Shown here piece by piece: positions 1-8,240 of a DNA stretch of 64,000 nt. This DNA comes from Chrysogorgia sp. JL179-B06. Its lineage: Eukaryota > Cnidaria > Anthozoa > Scleralcyonacea > Chrysogorgiidae. Made by a program: the position numbers and the translations under genes. The number at the start of each line of letters is the position of its first letter. Position 1 is the first letter of the stretch. The notes under the pieces were generated by a model. That model made no database searches, was not told the DNA's origin, and saw only the letters and a program-made list of their open reading frames with translations. The stretch spans positions 1,812,001 to 1,876,000 of the forward strand of contig JAYKKM010000418.1 of assembly GCA_035772405.1 (NCBI GenBank), in the 5' to 3' direction.

Positions 1-3000
1 CACCCCCTTGCATCTCTTCTTTTCTGTTTTGTTAGTTTTACATGCGTACAGCTTGGCTCTTAGACCAACAAACTCTAGGATTTGTTCTCCGTTATTCTCA
101 TCCTTGAATAGACCTACAACCTTTTTGTTCAAACCTGTTGGAATACAGGATGGGTGGTCCTTAGAGTACTCAGAGGTGTCGAACCTCTTGCTAACGTCGT
201 TTGAGATGTCTTTGTAAAAGTCGTCGGTGTGTATCTCATACATTAGATTGTCTGTGTCGGTGAACAATAACTTAACAGCGTTCCCATATTTAGGCTTAAT
301 GTAGTCGTAGTGGAACTCGTACATTACAGTCTTACTCAGATCTAGGATACTCATTCCAAGATAGACGGGTTTGTAGAATTTCACTTTCGTTCTCTTCATG
401 TGTACTGCTATAAGGTTCTCGCTAAAGATTGTACGATGGTTGTAGTTTGGTTTAGAAACTAACTTGTTCATTTTCTTTTCGTTCGTCACTAACTTGATGT
501 CTACCCTATTCCTAATATTTTCCATAGTTTTTCCAAACACTGAGTTGTTCATTAATTTGAAGAAATCTTTCTCGAAACTGTTCGTAGCCTTTGTTCTCAG
601 TTGTGTGTTAAGATCTATGTACTTCTCCATCCAATCTCCCTCTCTGAAAGTAATCCCTCTATGAGTTTTCGTTAACTTCATTCCATACCTAAGATACAGC
701 TCAAGATTCTCACGATGAATAACATACTTGTTCTTGTTCATCAAATTAGGGATTAGCTTTTCCACTTTGTTAACTAGCAACCTCTCTGGAGCTAGAGGGT
801 AGTCGTTATGAGCGTTGTGAAGTTCTTTGGGGTACTCTAAGTCAACTTCTAGAATGCAGGGTGTGTTCTCCCAGTTCTCTAGTTGTGCACTGTTCATCCA
901 CTTGAAATCTCCCATAGGTAATTTCACACTCATAGCACGTCCGTAGAGGTTGTTTGCATCAAGGCATGGTAAGTATACACTAGGTTTGGTAGGATCATAT
1001 TTTGCTTGTGGTACTGACTCTGGTTTTTTCGTGTACCCCATATGTTTGTTATTGGCTTGGGCGTGTCTTTTTGTGATGGTGGACACTCCTCCTCTGATAC
1101 CTCTCTCTATCATCAACAACATGTCAATGTCGGTCAATAGTTCTAGTTCTACTTTTGTTATTTTTAGTAGTGCGTCCCATGATAGCCCTGGAGACGTGTA
1201 GTACCATGCAGGGTCTAGTCCATAATTTTTCATACAAACAGACCTGAAGTTCTCGAACACATCCTCCAACAACATCACGTCTGTCAACAGGTAAAGGTCA
1301 TGGTAATCCTTAATGGTCTTCATTCCAAAGTTTTTCCAAACTTTTTGGGCGTGCTCATAGTCCTCGTCGCTGATGTCTGTGTCAGTCAGTCTCGAGTAGA
1401 ACTCTTCTTTAGGAGGTAATTTTTCCTCTTTTAGTTTCTCTATCTGGTCCATGTACTCGTATGGGTAGACACCTTTCTTGGAAACTAGCTCAAAATCTTC
1501 GTCTTTTTCGAACTGTTTTCTTGTGGCTACTAGCTGATCGTGAGACAAGTTCTTTGCTAGTCTGTCTAGACTAGAAGCCATGAACTTAAAACTGTCTAAG
1601 AATCTAATTTCTCTGGTGATAGGTTTTTCTTTACCAGTCTTATCGGTGTAGTGGTCCACCACAATATTTTTACTGAAGGAGATGTATTTCTCCTCGTTAC
1701 ATGGAATACAGTTCACGTCTCCACCTAGGCTTTTGATAAACAAGTGAGCGTCGTATCCAGACAAGTTGTGGAAAATAACAGGAACAAATTTTGGTAATTT
1801 GTATTTTAGATTACACAACGTATGTGCAGCTCCTCTGAATTTTCCTGTCATGTGACAATGGTCTCTGACTTTGAAGTCTTTAGGGTTGGTGAAAGCTTTT
1901 TCACAAAGCCAGCACTTTGTACTATTTTTGAAATTTTCCGTCTCAGAGCTTAGGTTCATTGGTATCATCACCTTAAATCTCTCATACGCTCTACACACGG
2001 CTTTCTCTGTCTCTTCTACGAACGACTTGGCCAGGTCGTCTCCCGGGTTCTTCTTAGTTCTACTTACTGGCTTCTCCCAGTATAGTTTGTCATCACTACA
2101 TTTTAGGTGAAGAGTCCATCCTGATGGTGTATGATGTTGGTATTTGTTGGTAAAACTACTACTTGGTTTGTTCTCACATCCTTCAATCTTCTCGACGAAC
2201 GACTCAAAATCAGCGTAGATCACAAATGGCACGTCTTGTGTTTTGTGGTTGTTTGTGAAAGTTAGTTTGTCGTCTTTACCTTTTTCTGGCATTACAGTTT
2301 TAATACTATTAACGTCTGAGCAGTATTCGTCGTGCTTTTCTAGTGACTTAGTATTCTTGAAGCTATTTAGACATCTATAATAATAGTGAATATCATGTTG
2401 GTGATTGTTATTCTTACTTGACATGAGTCTACTCATATTCTTAATCCATACGTAGTGAGATGTAGTCTCATTCTTAATGTAAAGCAAGTTAATGGTGTCT
2501 CTAGAGTTTCCTTGGATAGTAAGAGGGTACACCTCACCCTCATCGTAACCAAATACGTTTATTTCTATCTTGTTATTTTTTGAAAATTTCTTAATGTCCT
2601 CTAGTGGTGTAGGAAACCTAACCCTGGTCCAGTTGTAATTCGTCGAAGCTTCTTTGAGTTTCTTACTTAGTCTTTCTTGGTTTTTCTCTTCAAGTGACAT
2701 TTTAGCAACAGTTACAGACCACTTGAAGCACATGTTGTCCATTTTGTTTCTAACGTGTACGATGGCTTTTTTGTAAACTAGTGCTTGTGGTGTAGGAATG
2801 TGGGAGCTCCCAGACATTGGTGTGTACTTGTCTATGTGAATACTTAGTCTCACAACGTGAAGAAGTCTCCAGTTACTTCCTCTAGACAAGTATGTAGAGA
2901 AGCTCTCTAATATTTTCTCAATCATCTTGTTATACATCTCTTCAAAGTTTGTGCCAGGTAGTATAATCTCTACGAGAGAGTGAAAGTGTGCCTCAGCTTC

Positions 3001-3483
3001 AACCTCTTCGTCGTTCGCTGTGCGAACCATCACACAATCCAGAATTAACTTGGTCTTAGTTCCTTTTTTCATCTGTTTCTTCCAAAGGTCTAACACAACA
3101 ATTTTTGACTGTTCTAGGAACACCTTTGGTTCTGTGTTTCTCCCAGCGTTAATCTCAAAGTTGTTTGAGAAACCTCTAAGTGAGGTCTCACTCTTTTGTG
3201 GTATAGTTTCTCTAAATATAGAGTCTATCTTTTCTTTGAACAAGTTAAAAGCACTTGTTGTATGTTTCTTAATGGGTTCTGGTATGTGGTCTACGATCCA
3301 CTTGTTCCATTGATCCATCTTCTTTTTGAGAGACTCCTTGAATAAAGTCATACGCTCTCTCACACTTCTTCTTGCGGGTGCGGGTGCAGGTGTAGGTGTC
3401 ACTATAGGTTCTTTGAGTCCGTTTGGAATTGGTTTGTCCATTACGTTTTTAGGACGTGTCGTTTTTTCCGTCCTACTTGACAT
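1..3483 (-). CDS. Protein-primed family B DNA polymerase of element 1 (C-terminus beyond window)
   Basis: This would replicate the linear element from its ends by protein priming. The frame is open for 1161 codons from the ATG at 3481-3483 to the window edge. Motifs in order are exonuclease I ADFES near residue 424, a Cys/His-rich stretch with RDHCHMTGKFRG, exonuclease II NLSGYDAH, exonuclease III YHDLYLLTDV, palm motif A DANNLYG near 841, motif B NNSVFGKTMEN near 978 and motif C TDTDN near 1075. Motif C ends in N where element 2 and most relatives have S. The first ~400 residues are poorly conserved with element 2. TATAAACATA precedes the ATG. It has no frameshift although it belongs to the oldest element here. 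Confidence 0.93.
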   Translation of the reverse strand, partial: MSSRTEKTTRPKNVMDKPIPNGLKEPIVTPTPAPAPARRSVRERMTLFKESLKKKMDQWNKWIVDHIPEPIKKHTTSAFNLFKEKIDSIFRETIPQKSETSLRGFSNNFEINAGRNTEPKVFLEQSKIVVLDLWKKQMKKGTKTKLILDCVMVRTANDEEVEAEAHFHSLVEIILPGTNFEEMYNKMIEKILESFSTYLSRGSNWRLLHVVRLSIHIDKYTPMSGSSHIPTPQALVYKKAIVHVRNKMDNMCFKWSVTVAKMSLEEKNQERLSKKLKEASTNYNWTRVRFPTPLEDIKKFSKNNKIEINVFGYDEGEVYPLTIQGNSRDTINLLYIKNETTSHYVWIKNMSRLMSSKNNNHQHDIHYYYRCLNSFKNTKSLEKHDEYCSDVNSIKTVMPEKGKDDKLTFTNNHKTQDVPFVIYADFESFVEKIEGCENKPSSSFTNKYQHHTPSGWTLHLKCSDDKLYWEKPVSRTKKNPGDDLAKSFVEETEKAVCRAYERFKVMIPMNLSSETENFKNSTKCWLCEKAFTNPKDFKVRDHCHMTGKFRGAAHTLCNLKYKLPKFVPVIFHNLSGYDAHLFIKSLGGDVNCIPCNEEKYISFSKNIVVDHYTDKTGKEKPITREIRFLDSFKFMASSLDRLAKNLSHDQLVATRKQFEKDEDFELVSKKGVYPYEYMDQIEKLKEEKLPPKEEFYSRLTDTDISDEDYEHAQKVWKNFGMKTIKDYHDLYLLTDVMLLEDVFENFRSVCMKNYGLDPAWYYTSPGLSWDALLKITKVELELLTDIDMLLMIERGIRGGVSTITKRHAQANNKHMGYTKKPESVPQAKYDPTKPSVYLPCLDANNLYGRAMSVKLPMGDFKWMNSAQLENWENTPCILEVDLEYPKELHNAHNDYPLAPERLLVNKVEKLIPNLMNKNKYVIHRENLELYLRYGMKLTKTHRGITFREGDWMEKYIDLNTQLRTKATNSFEKDFFKLMNNSVFGKTMENIRNRVDIKLVTNEKKMNKLVSKPNYNHRTIFSENLIAVHMKRTKVKFYKPVYLGMSILDLSKTVMYEFHYDYIKPKYGNAVKLLFTDTDNLMYEIHTDDFYKDISNDVSKRFDTSEYSKDHPSCIPTGLNKKVVGLFKDENNGEQILEFVGLRAKLYACKTNKTEKKRCKGV

Positions 3484-3573
3484 GTTATGTTTATATACTA
3501 TAGGATATGTTTTATTTCTTTAGACCCTTTTAAAAAGAGTCGTTTTATAATTTACTATACTAGTACAATGTAA

Positions 3574-3753
3574 TCACGCTTCCGAATTTCTCAAATGCTT
3601 TTTGGTCTTCAGGTGTTTATATTTAGAGGTCACGTGGTATGGCCTATCGCACGTCTCACACACCCATTTGTGAGTGTTCATCCACTCTTTAGTTTGCGCT
3701 CTGGCTGCTCTTAAAGCTTCTTCTTTGGTTTGGTAAATTCTAGGTCTTCCCAT
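3574..3753 (-). CDS. 59-residue single zinc-finger protein
   Basis: A short open frame lies between the polymerase and the VLTF3-like gene. It encodes 59 residues with one C2H2 finger of the U1 type: C32-x2-C35-x11-H47-x5-H53, with an aromatic residue after the second cysteine. The N-terminal half is basic and probably helical. The start is the ATG at 3751-3753, directly preceded by TATTATATA as in neighbouring genes. The length is too short for a family assignment. A nucleic-acid-binding role is an inference from the finger. No counterpart is seen at this position in element 2, where the VLTF3-like gene abuts the polymerase. Confidence 0.7.
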   Translation of the reverse strand: MGRPRIYQTKEEALRAARAQTKEWMNTHKWVCETCDRPYHVTSKYKHLKTKKHLRNSEA

Positions 3754-3771
3754 TATATAATACTAAATGTT

Positions 3772-4401
3772 TTATTTCTCTAGACCTTTTCTGATCCACT
3801 CGTTGTAGTATGGGTCTCCTCTCCCGTCCCAACCTAGATCCTTGTATACTACGCTATACAGGTTGTGCTCGAATCGCACCTTGACCTTACCAGGTTTGAG
3901 GTCGTTAAAACTACCTCTCAACTCTATACCTCTTCTAGAGCATATTCTTATGACATAGAAAATGTATTTCGATATATTCTTGACAATCAACTTGTTTCTT
4001 TTAAGAGACCATATTATCTCTATAAAATCACTGACCACTATTGGTGTACTATCCTCACTAAGTAGTCTTTTGCTAGTCAACATTCTCTCTAGCCACTTAC
4101 TATAACTATGAGCCGATTTCTTGTACATCCAAATGTTAGGTACAAAGCTTCTCACGCGTCCATAGGTAGTCTCTCCACACTTGTCACAACTAAATACACC
4201 GTCTTCGGTTTGGGTTCTGTGGTTACTACACTCGTAACAGTATGTGGTGTCGTTCCACTTTTTTGGTTTTGCGTCCCTACTTCCGTTCTTGATCTCGTCC
4301 AATGTGTACCCTAATGTAGTACCACTCCACTTTTTTGGTGTCTCAATCTCGTCCAACGTATACCCAGCATAGAACATTCTCATTGTGCGTTCGTCAACCA
4401 T
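3772..4401 (-). CDS. VLTF3-like zinc-ribbon protein (putative late transcription factor)
   Basis: The protein has 209 residues with a four-cysteine zinc ribbon (C55, C58, C72, C75). A helical domain follows containing YKKSAHSYSKWLERML and a region ending in IRICSRRGIEL. That layout, ribbon followed by an H/W-L helix and a compact helical domain, resembles the poxvirus VLTF3 family of late transcription factors. I judge this by eye and it needs a profile search. The N-terminus holds an internal duplication: YTLDEI plus a PKKW-x-TT segment occurs twice (residues 14-29 and 32-53), while the element 2 homologue has it once. The gene lies immediately upstream of the polymerase cluster, as in element 2. 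Confidence 0.6.
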   Translation of the reverse strand: MVDERTMRMFYAGYTLDEIETPKKWSGTTLGYTLDEIKNGSRDAKPKKWNDTTYCYECSNHRTQTEDGVFSCDKCGETTYGRVRSFVPNIWMYKKSAHSYSKWLERMLTSKRLLSEDSTPIVVSDFIEIIWSLKRNKLIVKNISKYIFYVIRICSRRGIELRGSFNDLKPGKVKVRFEHNLYSVVYKDLGWDGRGDPYYNEWIRKGLEK

Positions 4402-4458
4402 CTAAGTTACTATACTATATGTGTTTTTAGACTATAGTGTGGTAACTTAAGTGTCGCT

Positions 4459-4752
4459 CTAGAATGAGTAATAGTTAGATAACTTAGAATCTCTACTAAA
4501 TGTCTTCCCGTTGTGCTGTGTTGTAGTGATCTGTCTTAGTCGATCTTGAGTGTCCGACAATAGTAGTCTCAACTCTTTGGTCTCGTTTACCTGGATAATA
4601 AGGTTCTTACAGAGTACCATCAACGCTTCGTTGTGTTTCTTCTGGTTCTCGAAAAGTATCTCCAATACGTTATGTGTATTTGTCTCCAGTGCGTCATGTT
4701 TAAGCTTCTCGTCTGCTTCCATCGCTATCTCCTTCAAAGTTCTAGCACTCAT
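4459..4752 (-). CDS. 97-residue coiled-coil protein, shortened paralogue of the next gene
   Basis: The 97 residues are mainly heptad-like helix, followed by a tail reading GKTFSRDSKLSNYYS. The same tail pattern (GKTFSKEPELSDYYK) occurs in the adjacent 136-residue protein at 4781-5191, and both contain an HN-x-AL segment, so this looks like a tandem duplicate that lost both membrane segments. It may be a decaying copy or a soluble variant. The ATG at 4750-4752 is preceded by CACTATAGTT. Element 2 has a single copy only. Function unknown. Confidence 0.6.
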   Translation of the reverse strand: MSARTLKEIAMEADEKLKHDALETNTHNVLEILFENQKKHNEALMVLCKNLIIQVNETKELRLLLSDTQDRLRQITTTQHNGKTFSRDSKLSNYYSF

Positions 4753-4780
4753 AACTATAGTGCTGTATGTATAGTTATGT

Positions 4781-5191
4781 TTAGATCACTCTGTACACCA
4801 AGTACCCAACGGGTAACCCGACAGCTCCGACGAATATCATTTGGTATTCTCTCATCTCATCAGAGGGTTTATAATAGTCTGATAACTCAGGCTCTTTACT
4901 AAATGTCTTCCCATCATACTGTATCGTCAGTACTTGTCTTAGTTGATCCAGAGCGTGGTTCGTGTCGTTTATGTCTGCATCTGACAACTGTTGTCTTAAC
5001 TCCTGAACTTTGTCTCTCTGACGAATCTCATTCTCGTAGAACTTTTCTTTCGCTCTTGCGAGACTCTCCAATGCTTTGTTGTGTCTCTTTATCTCTGTCT
5101 CGTAGCCGGTGTGGTTTAGCTTGCTGAATATGAATCCAGCTCCTGCGAATGCTACAGCGTTGAACAAACCACCTGCTATCACACTAGCCAT
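4781..5191 (-). CDS. 136-residue two-membrane-segment coiled-coil protein
   Basis: A hydrophobic glycine/alanine-rich segment covers residues 5-22, a charged coiled coil about 30-85, and a second hydrophobic segment 118-135. The homologue in element 2 (17709-18128) keeps the same layout and similar sequence (NDTNHAL, YQPSAEM), so the gene is under protein-level constraint. It sits in a run of three small membrane-protein genes between the VLTF3-like gene and the Bro-N gene. It may be a virion membrane or vertex protein; that is inference. The ATG is preceded by GTAATATATA. Not assigned to a named family. Confidence 0.8.
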   Translation of the reverse strand: MASVIAGGLFNAVAFAGAGFIFSKLNHTGYETEIKRHNKALESLARAKEKFYENEIRQRDKVQELRQQLSDADINDTNHALDQLRQVLTIQYDGKTFSKEPELSDYYKPSDEMREYQMIFVGAVGLPVGYLVYRVI

Positions 5192-5207
5192 TATATATTA
5201 CGCTATA

Positions 5208-5441
5208 TTATTTTGAGAACGGGTCTACAGGTAAGTATTTCTTACTCTGTGCCCACTTGATAAGTAGCGTTGAGACACCTACAGCAGTCGCTAACTTTAG
5301 GGTGCCCTTCACTGATTCGGGGGTACCCAACGGTTCTTTTAGTACTTTCTTTGATGCCATTGACACGGCTACGGCTCCAGCAGTCACAAGGGCTGCGTCG
5401 TATAGCTCGTTCATCAGTTCTTTTCTATCTATTGATGCCAT
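5208..5441 (-). CDS. 77-residue small membrane protein
   Basis: The 77 residues contain two hydrophobic stretches (about 14-30 and 48-63) linked by KEPLGTPESVKGT. It is the most conserved of the small genes: the N-terminal DRKELMNELYDA is identical in the element 2 homologue (18133-18369). Gaps of 16-17 bases separate it from its neighbours. The ATG at 5439-5441 directly follows CGTATAATAT. Conservation and position suggest a structural or membrane role in the particle, but I recognise no family. Confidence 0.8.
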   Translation of the reverse strand: MASIDRKELMNELYDAALVTAGAVAVSMASKKVLKEPLGTPESVKGTLKLATAVGVSTLLIKWAQSKKYLPVDPFSK

Positions 5442-5458
5442 ATATTATACGATATGTT

Positions 5459-5758
5459 TTAATCGAGGCTGTCGAGTTTACGTGATGGTTTTATAACAAC
5501 GGTCTTAGGCTCTTCGGTCACTACTTGTTTGTCTTGCCTCATCGTGTAATACAGTGAACCAGCGGCTATTACCACTCCTATAGTGCCTATGATGTATCCG
5601 TAGTTAAAACTATCGTCCTCACTTATCACTCTCTCTCTCATCTTCCTCTCTTTGGCTGCTTTAGATATAGCAGCCAAGCGTTTGCCTGCCTCTACTCTCT
5701 TAGGGTCTTTGACCTTTGTTGTCGATGTTATAATAGGTACGGACTCGTTGTCAGTCAT
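5459..5758 (-). CDS. 99-residue single-span membrane protein
   Basis: The N-terminal half is basic and carries the conserved stretch KDPKRVEAGKRLAAISKAAK. One membrane span follows (about residues 53-72, YGYIIGTIGVVIAAGSLYY), then a short polar tail. The element 2 homologue (18393-18740) conserves both parts. A positively charged soluble part before a single span suggests a membrane protein with its basic domain facing nucleic acid or acidic lipid; this is inference. The ATG is preceded by CGTATAATATAG. No named family recognised. Confidence 0.78.
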   Translation of the reverse strand: MTDNESVPIITSTTKVKDPKRVEAGKRLAAISKAAKERKMRERVISEDDSFNYGYIIGTIGVVIAAGSLYYTMRQDKQVVTEEPKTVVIKPSRKLDSLD

Positions 5759-5763
5759 CTATA

Positions 5764-6636
5764 TTATACGTGATATCTCGTCACAGACCACCTCACAGTC
5801 ATCTCACAGATTATCTCACAGATATAGAGTATTCGATGAAAGTATCTTTGGTGATTAGACAGTGTGGTTTCACTCTTAAATCTTCTATTACAGTACTCAC
5901 ATAGAACTCTAGAGTCTCTCATATATGTCTCTATGAAATGTATTATCTCATGTTGGTCTGAGGATAGTAATGTGTTGTACCCTTGTGATCTTAGTCTCCT
6001 TAATACCCTCATCTGGTTATTCCTAATAACCCCATTACCTTTCGGTGTTTTGAACTCTATAGCAAACCCATTATATCTCTTGTGTAGTTGCGGAACTATC
6101 AAATCTGGTTGTCCACCACTGTAACCCTTCTTCCGTCCATCTATTCTTTTAGTAGATGTGTCTTGGTACTCTCCCAACCCTGGGATGACTATTGTTGAGT
6201 GGTACTCTCTGGTGTACTTCACAATGTCGTAGTGTAAATCTGTCTCGTTCATGATTGATAACTGGTTGCATTGTGTGTAAACACCTGTTTTTCTAATAGA
6301 TGGTAGGACTTCTGAGAATACCCATTTTCTAAAGTTTTCTGCCGACTCTAGTTTAGACGAGAATATTAGTCTGTATAGACCACTCTCATTTATTTGCCAA
6401 ACTTGCCTATTCTGAATTTGTCTATTTTGACACTCGAAATCTCGAGTCCCAACCTGGGACCTGAGATTTTGAACCTTTCTTTTCTCATCATCTTTCACAC
6501 GCTGTTGTATCGCTTTGGAAGGTCTTTTATATCCTAAGATTTCAGCTACCTCTTTTCCGTAGAACCAAATATTATCTCCATCTTTTGTAGTAGCGACTGA
6601 CGTGTCGTTATTTCTAAATATTTTAGTGATACTCAT
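5764..6636 (-). CDS. Bro-N domain protein with VRR-NUC-like nuclease and C2H2 finger
   Basis: Three parts are visible. Residues ~1-120 form a Bro-N domain, recognised by WFYGKEVAEILGY and the later GLYRLIFSS / WVFSEVLPSIRKTG. Residues ~125-235 resemble a VRR-NUC/PD-(D/E)xK nuclease fold, with GQPDLIV, then AIEFKTPKGNG, then QMRVLRRLRSQGYN. Residues ~246-268 form one C2H2 finger (CEYC...HQRYFH). Bro-N proteins bind DNA in many large DNA viruses. The nuclease call depends on the D and ExK positions being catalytic. The start is the ATG at 6634-6636; a GTG lies one codon upstream. The element 2 homologue at 21341-22060 keeps the first two parts. Confidence 0.82.
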   Translation of the reverse strand: MSITKIFRNNDTSVATTKDGDNIWFYGKEVAEILGYKRPSKAIQQRVKDDEKRKVQNLRSQVGTRDFECQNRQIQNRQVWQINESGLYRLIFSSKLESAENFRKWVFSEVLPSIRKTGVYTQCNQLSIMNETDLHYDIVKYTREYHSTIVIPGLGEYQDTSTKRIDGRKKGYSGGQPDLIVPQLHKRYNGFAIEFKTPKGNGVIRNNQMRVLRRLRSQGYNTLLSSDQHEIIHFIETYMRDSRVLCEYCNRRFKSETTLSNHQRYFHRILYICEIICEMTVRWSVTRYHV

Positions 6637-6773
6637 CACCTATAATATACCACATGTTTTATTTTTATGTCAGAACAAACTCCTAATTGATGATACTTCT
6701 GATCACCCTACTCTTTGAACTTGTCGACTGACACATCACTGGTTCTTACGTGTAGACCCGTGTTTAAGGGATG

Positions 6774-7277
6774 TCAGGATCGGACCCCTTGTGTCTCGTC
6801 ATATGTTTTACTGTACCTTTTAACCATTCCATTGATTGGTGGGCATAAGTCAGTCACATTATCGTCCAACACTTTAACGTCTGAGAGGAACACTGACTCA
6901 TTGTAAGGAAGACCTCTAAGATACGATCTTAGTTGTGTCAGTATCTTTTTGTAGCTAGTGTGCGCGAACTTACAATGCTCCACTCTACTCGTCAGATTGG
7001 ATTTAGCCAAGTAGCCTTGAACGATCACGCCAGGACCACTAATACAAGCAATGATTAGAGGGTTAGCGGTTACCGATCCAGCTACAATTCCTACTGTTGT
7101 TAACCCTATGCTAGCCATGTTTAACGATAGTTTAATTTTCTTCAACCTCTTGTATTTCCATTTGTAACAGGCTTCTAGTTTGTGGTAGTACGCGTACAAG
7201 CGTTTGAGCTCTAGCGCCTCTTCCTCTGACATGTCCTTTGATATATGATTGAAAACAACAACTGACTTCTTCCTCAT
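6774..7277 (-). CDS. 167-residue two-span membrane protein, SLATT-like layout
   Basis: A basic helical region (HKLEACYKWKYKRLKKIKL) leads into two closely spaced hydrophobic segments, about residues 52-70 and 72-90. A second helical region follows (KSNLTSRVEHCKFAHTSYKKIL). This helix, two spans, helix arrangement resembles SLATT-type proteins, but I cannot confirm membership. It lies between the Bro-N gene and the fibre-like gene. At that position element 2 has two unrelated short genes, so this is a variable locus. The ATG at 7275-7277 is preceded by AAGTAAGATAT. Confidence 0.65.
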   Translation of the reverse strand: MRKKSVVVFNHISKDMSEEEALELKRLYAYYHKLEACYKWKYKRLKKIKLSLNMASIGLTTVGIVAGSVTANPLIIACISGPGVIVQGYLAKSNLTSRVEHCKFAHTSYKKILTQLRSYLRGLPYNESVFLSDVKVLDDNVTDLCPPINGMVKRYSKTYDETQGVRS

Positions 7278-7282
7278 ATATC

Positions 7283-8236
7283 TTACTTTATATTATACTC
7301 CTCCATCATCTTCCCACCAACTATTAGCACGTCTCGGTTCGTCATGTAGCCAGAGATTATATTCATACCGTAGAACTCTATCAAAGACGGGTACGCGTAG
7401 GGTGCGAGCAACGATTTTGGTCGATGTATTGCAAATATTGTTCCATAAGGATACCCTATCTCGTTATAGTTAGCTGTGAAGTCTGAGTCTGTCGACCTTA
7501 TGTTGTTGACGCTAACATGCGAGTTACCCATCTGCCAATGTATTGATATCATATGTCTCTTAGTGGTGTCGATACTATTTGGTATTGTACACGTGTACTC
7601 CTTTGCTGGATCGCCACCACCAAACGACAACTTATCAGTTGTACCACCTTTATATCCGATGAACTTGTCCCAAGAACCATCATCGTTTGAGATAATCGCC
7701 TCCCAATCTGTTGTAGGCACCCTCTTGGCTAACCTCAATACCACGAAAACGGACATGTCACAGTACTGCATACGTGGGCAGTTAAAGTGCATTCCAACCT
7801 CTAGTTGATATTGAGTTATTTTAGGGGATAGGAAGCTATGACCACTGTCAGTACCAATAATAGGACCATAGGATTGAACACTTTGCATTAGTGTGTTTCC
7901 AATGGCTCTCACTCTATTTGTTCCACTGTGGTAAAACTGCGTCATGTCCGTGTTCGCGGTGTGCTTTGTGATGTTAAAATCGAGTAGAACGTTATAGGAC
8001 TGCACTTTAAAGTATTGTGATAAGTACACGGACTCCAACACTTTTTTACTGATAGCGTCCAAATCATCGACTGGATCTGCTATGTTTTTGAGTGCCCTGA
8101 GCGCCATATCTATATCTCCAGACATCCTCCCACCGCTCACGCTTAGTTTAGGGTCATTGTCTAGATGTCTCTTCGCTCTTCTTAATATTTTGTCGCTCTC
8201 GTAGTCTCTGTCCTCAAATCCATAACTTAGACTCAT
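7283..8236 (-). CDS. Fibre-like protein with tail-fibre N-terminal motif and lectin-like C-terminal domain
   Basis: Residues ~25-65 contain LSVSGGRMSGDIDM and KNIADPVDDLDAISKKVLE, a repeat pattern typical of phage and virus fibre shafts (G-x-M-x-G-x-I-x-M, then NPxDxxDAxxK). The remaining ~220 residues look like a beta-sandwich of the concanavalin/LamG kind, by motif spacing only (MHFNCPRM, ISNDDGSWDKFIGY). It is probably the host-attachment protein of the particle. The start is set at the ATG 8234-8236 because the homologue in element 2 begins at the same point (MSL-YG). An upstream ATG at 8249-8251 overlaps the preceding gene. The 4-bp gap after the upstream stop shows tight packing. Confidence 0.7.
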   Translation of the reverse strand: MSLSYGFEDRDYESDKILRRAKRHLDNDPKLSVSGGRMSGDIDMALRALKNIADPVDDLDAISKKVLESVYLSQYFKVQSYNVLLDFNITKHTANTDMTQFYHSGTNRVRAIGNTLMQSVQSYGPIIGTDSGHSFLSPKITQYQLEVGMHFNCPRMQYCDMSVFVVLRLAKRVPTTDWEAIISNDDGSWDKFIGYKGGTTDKLSFGGGDPAKEYTCTIPNSIDTTKRHMISIHWQMGNSHVSVNNIRSTDSDFTANYNEIGYPYGTIFAIHRPKSLLAPYAYPSLIEFYGMNIISGYMTNRDVLIVGGKMMEEYNIK

Positions 8237-8240
8237 TATG

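Noticed and set aside
8..3523. Several + strand frames of 65-97 codons
   Set aside because: All are antisense shadows of the polymerase frame on the minus strand.
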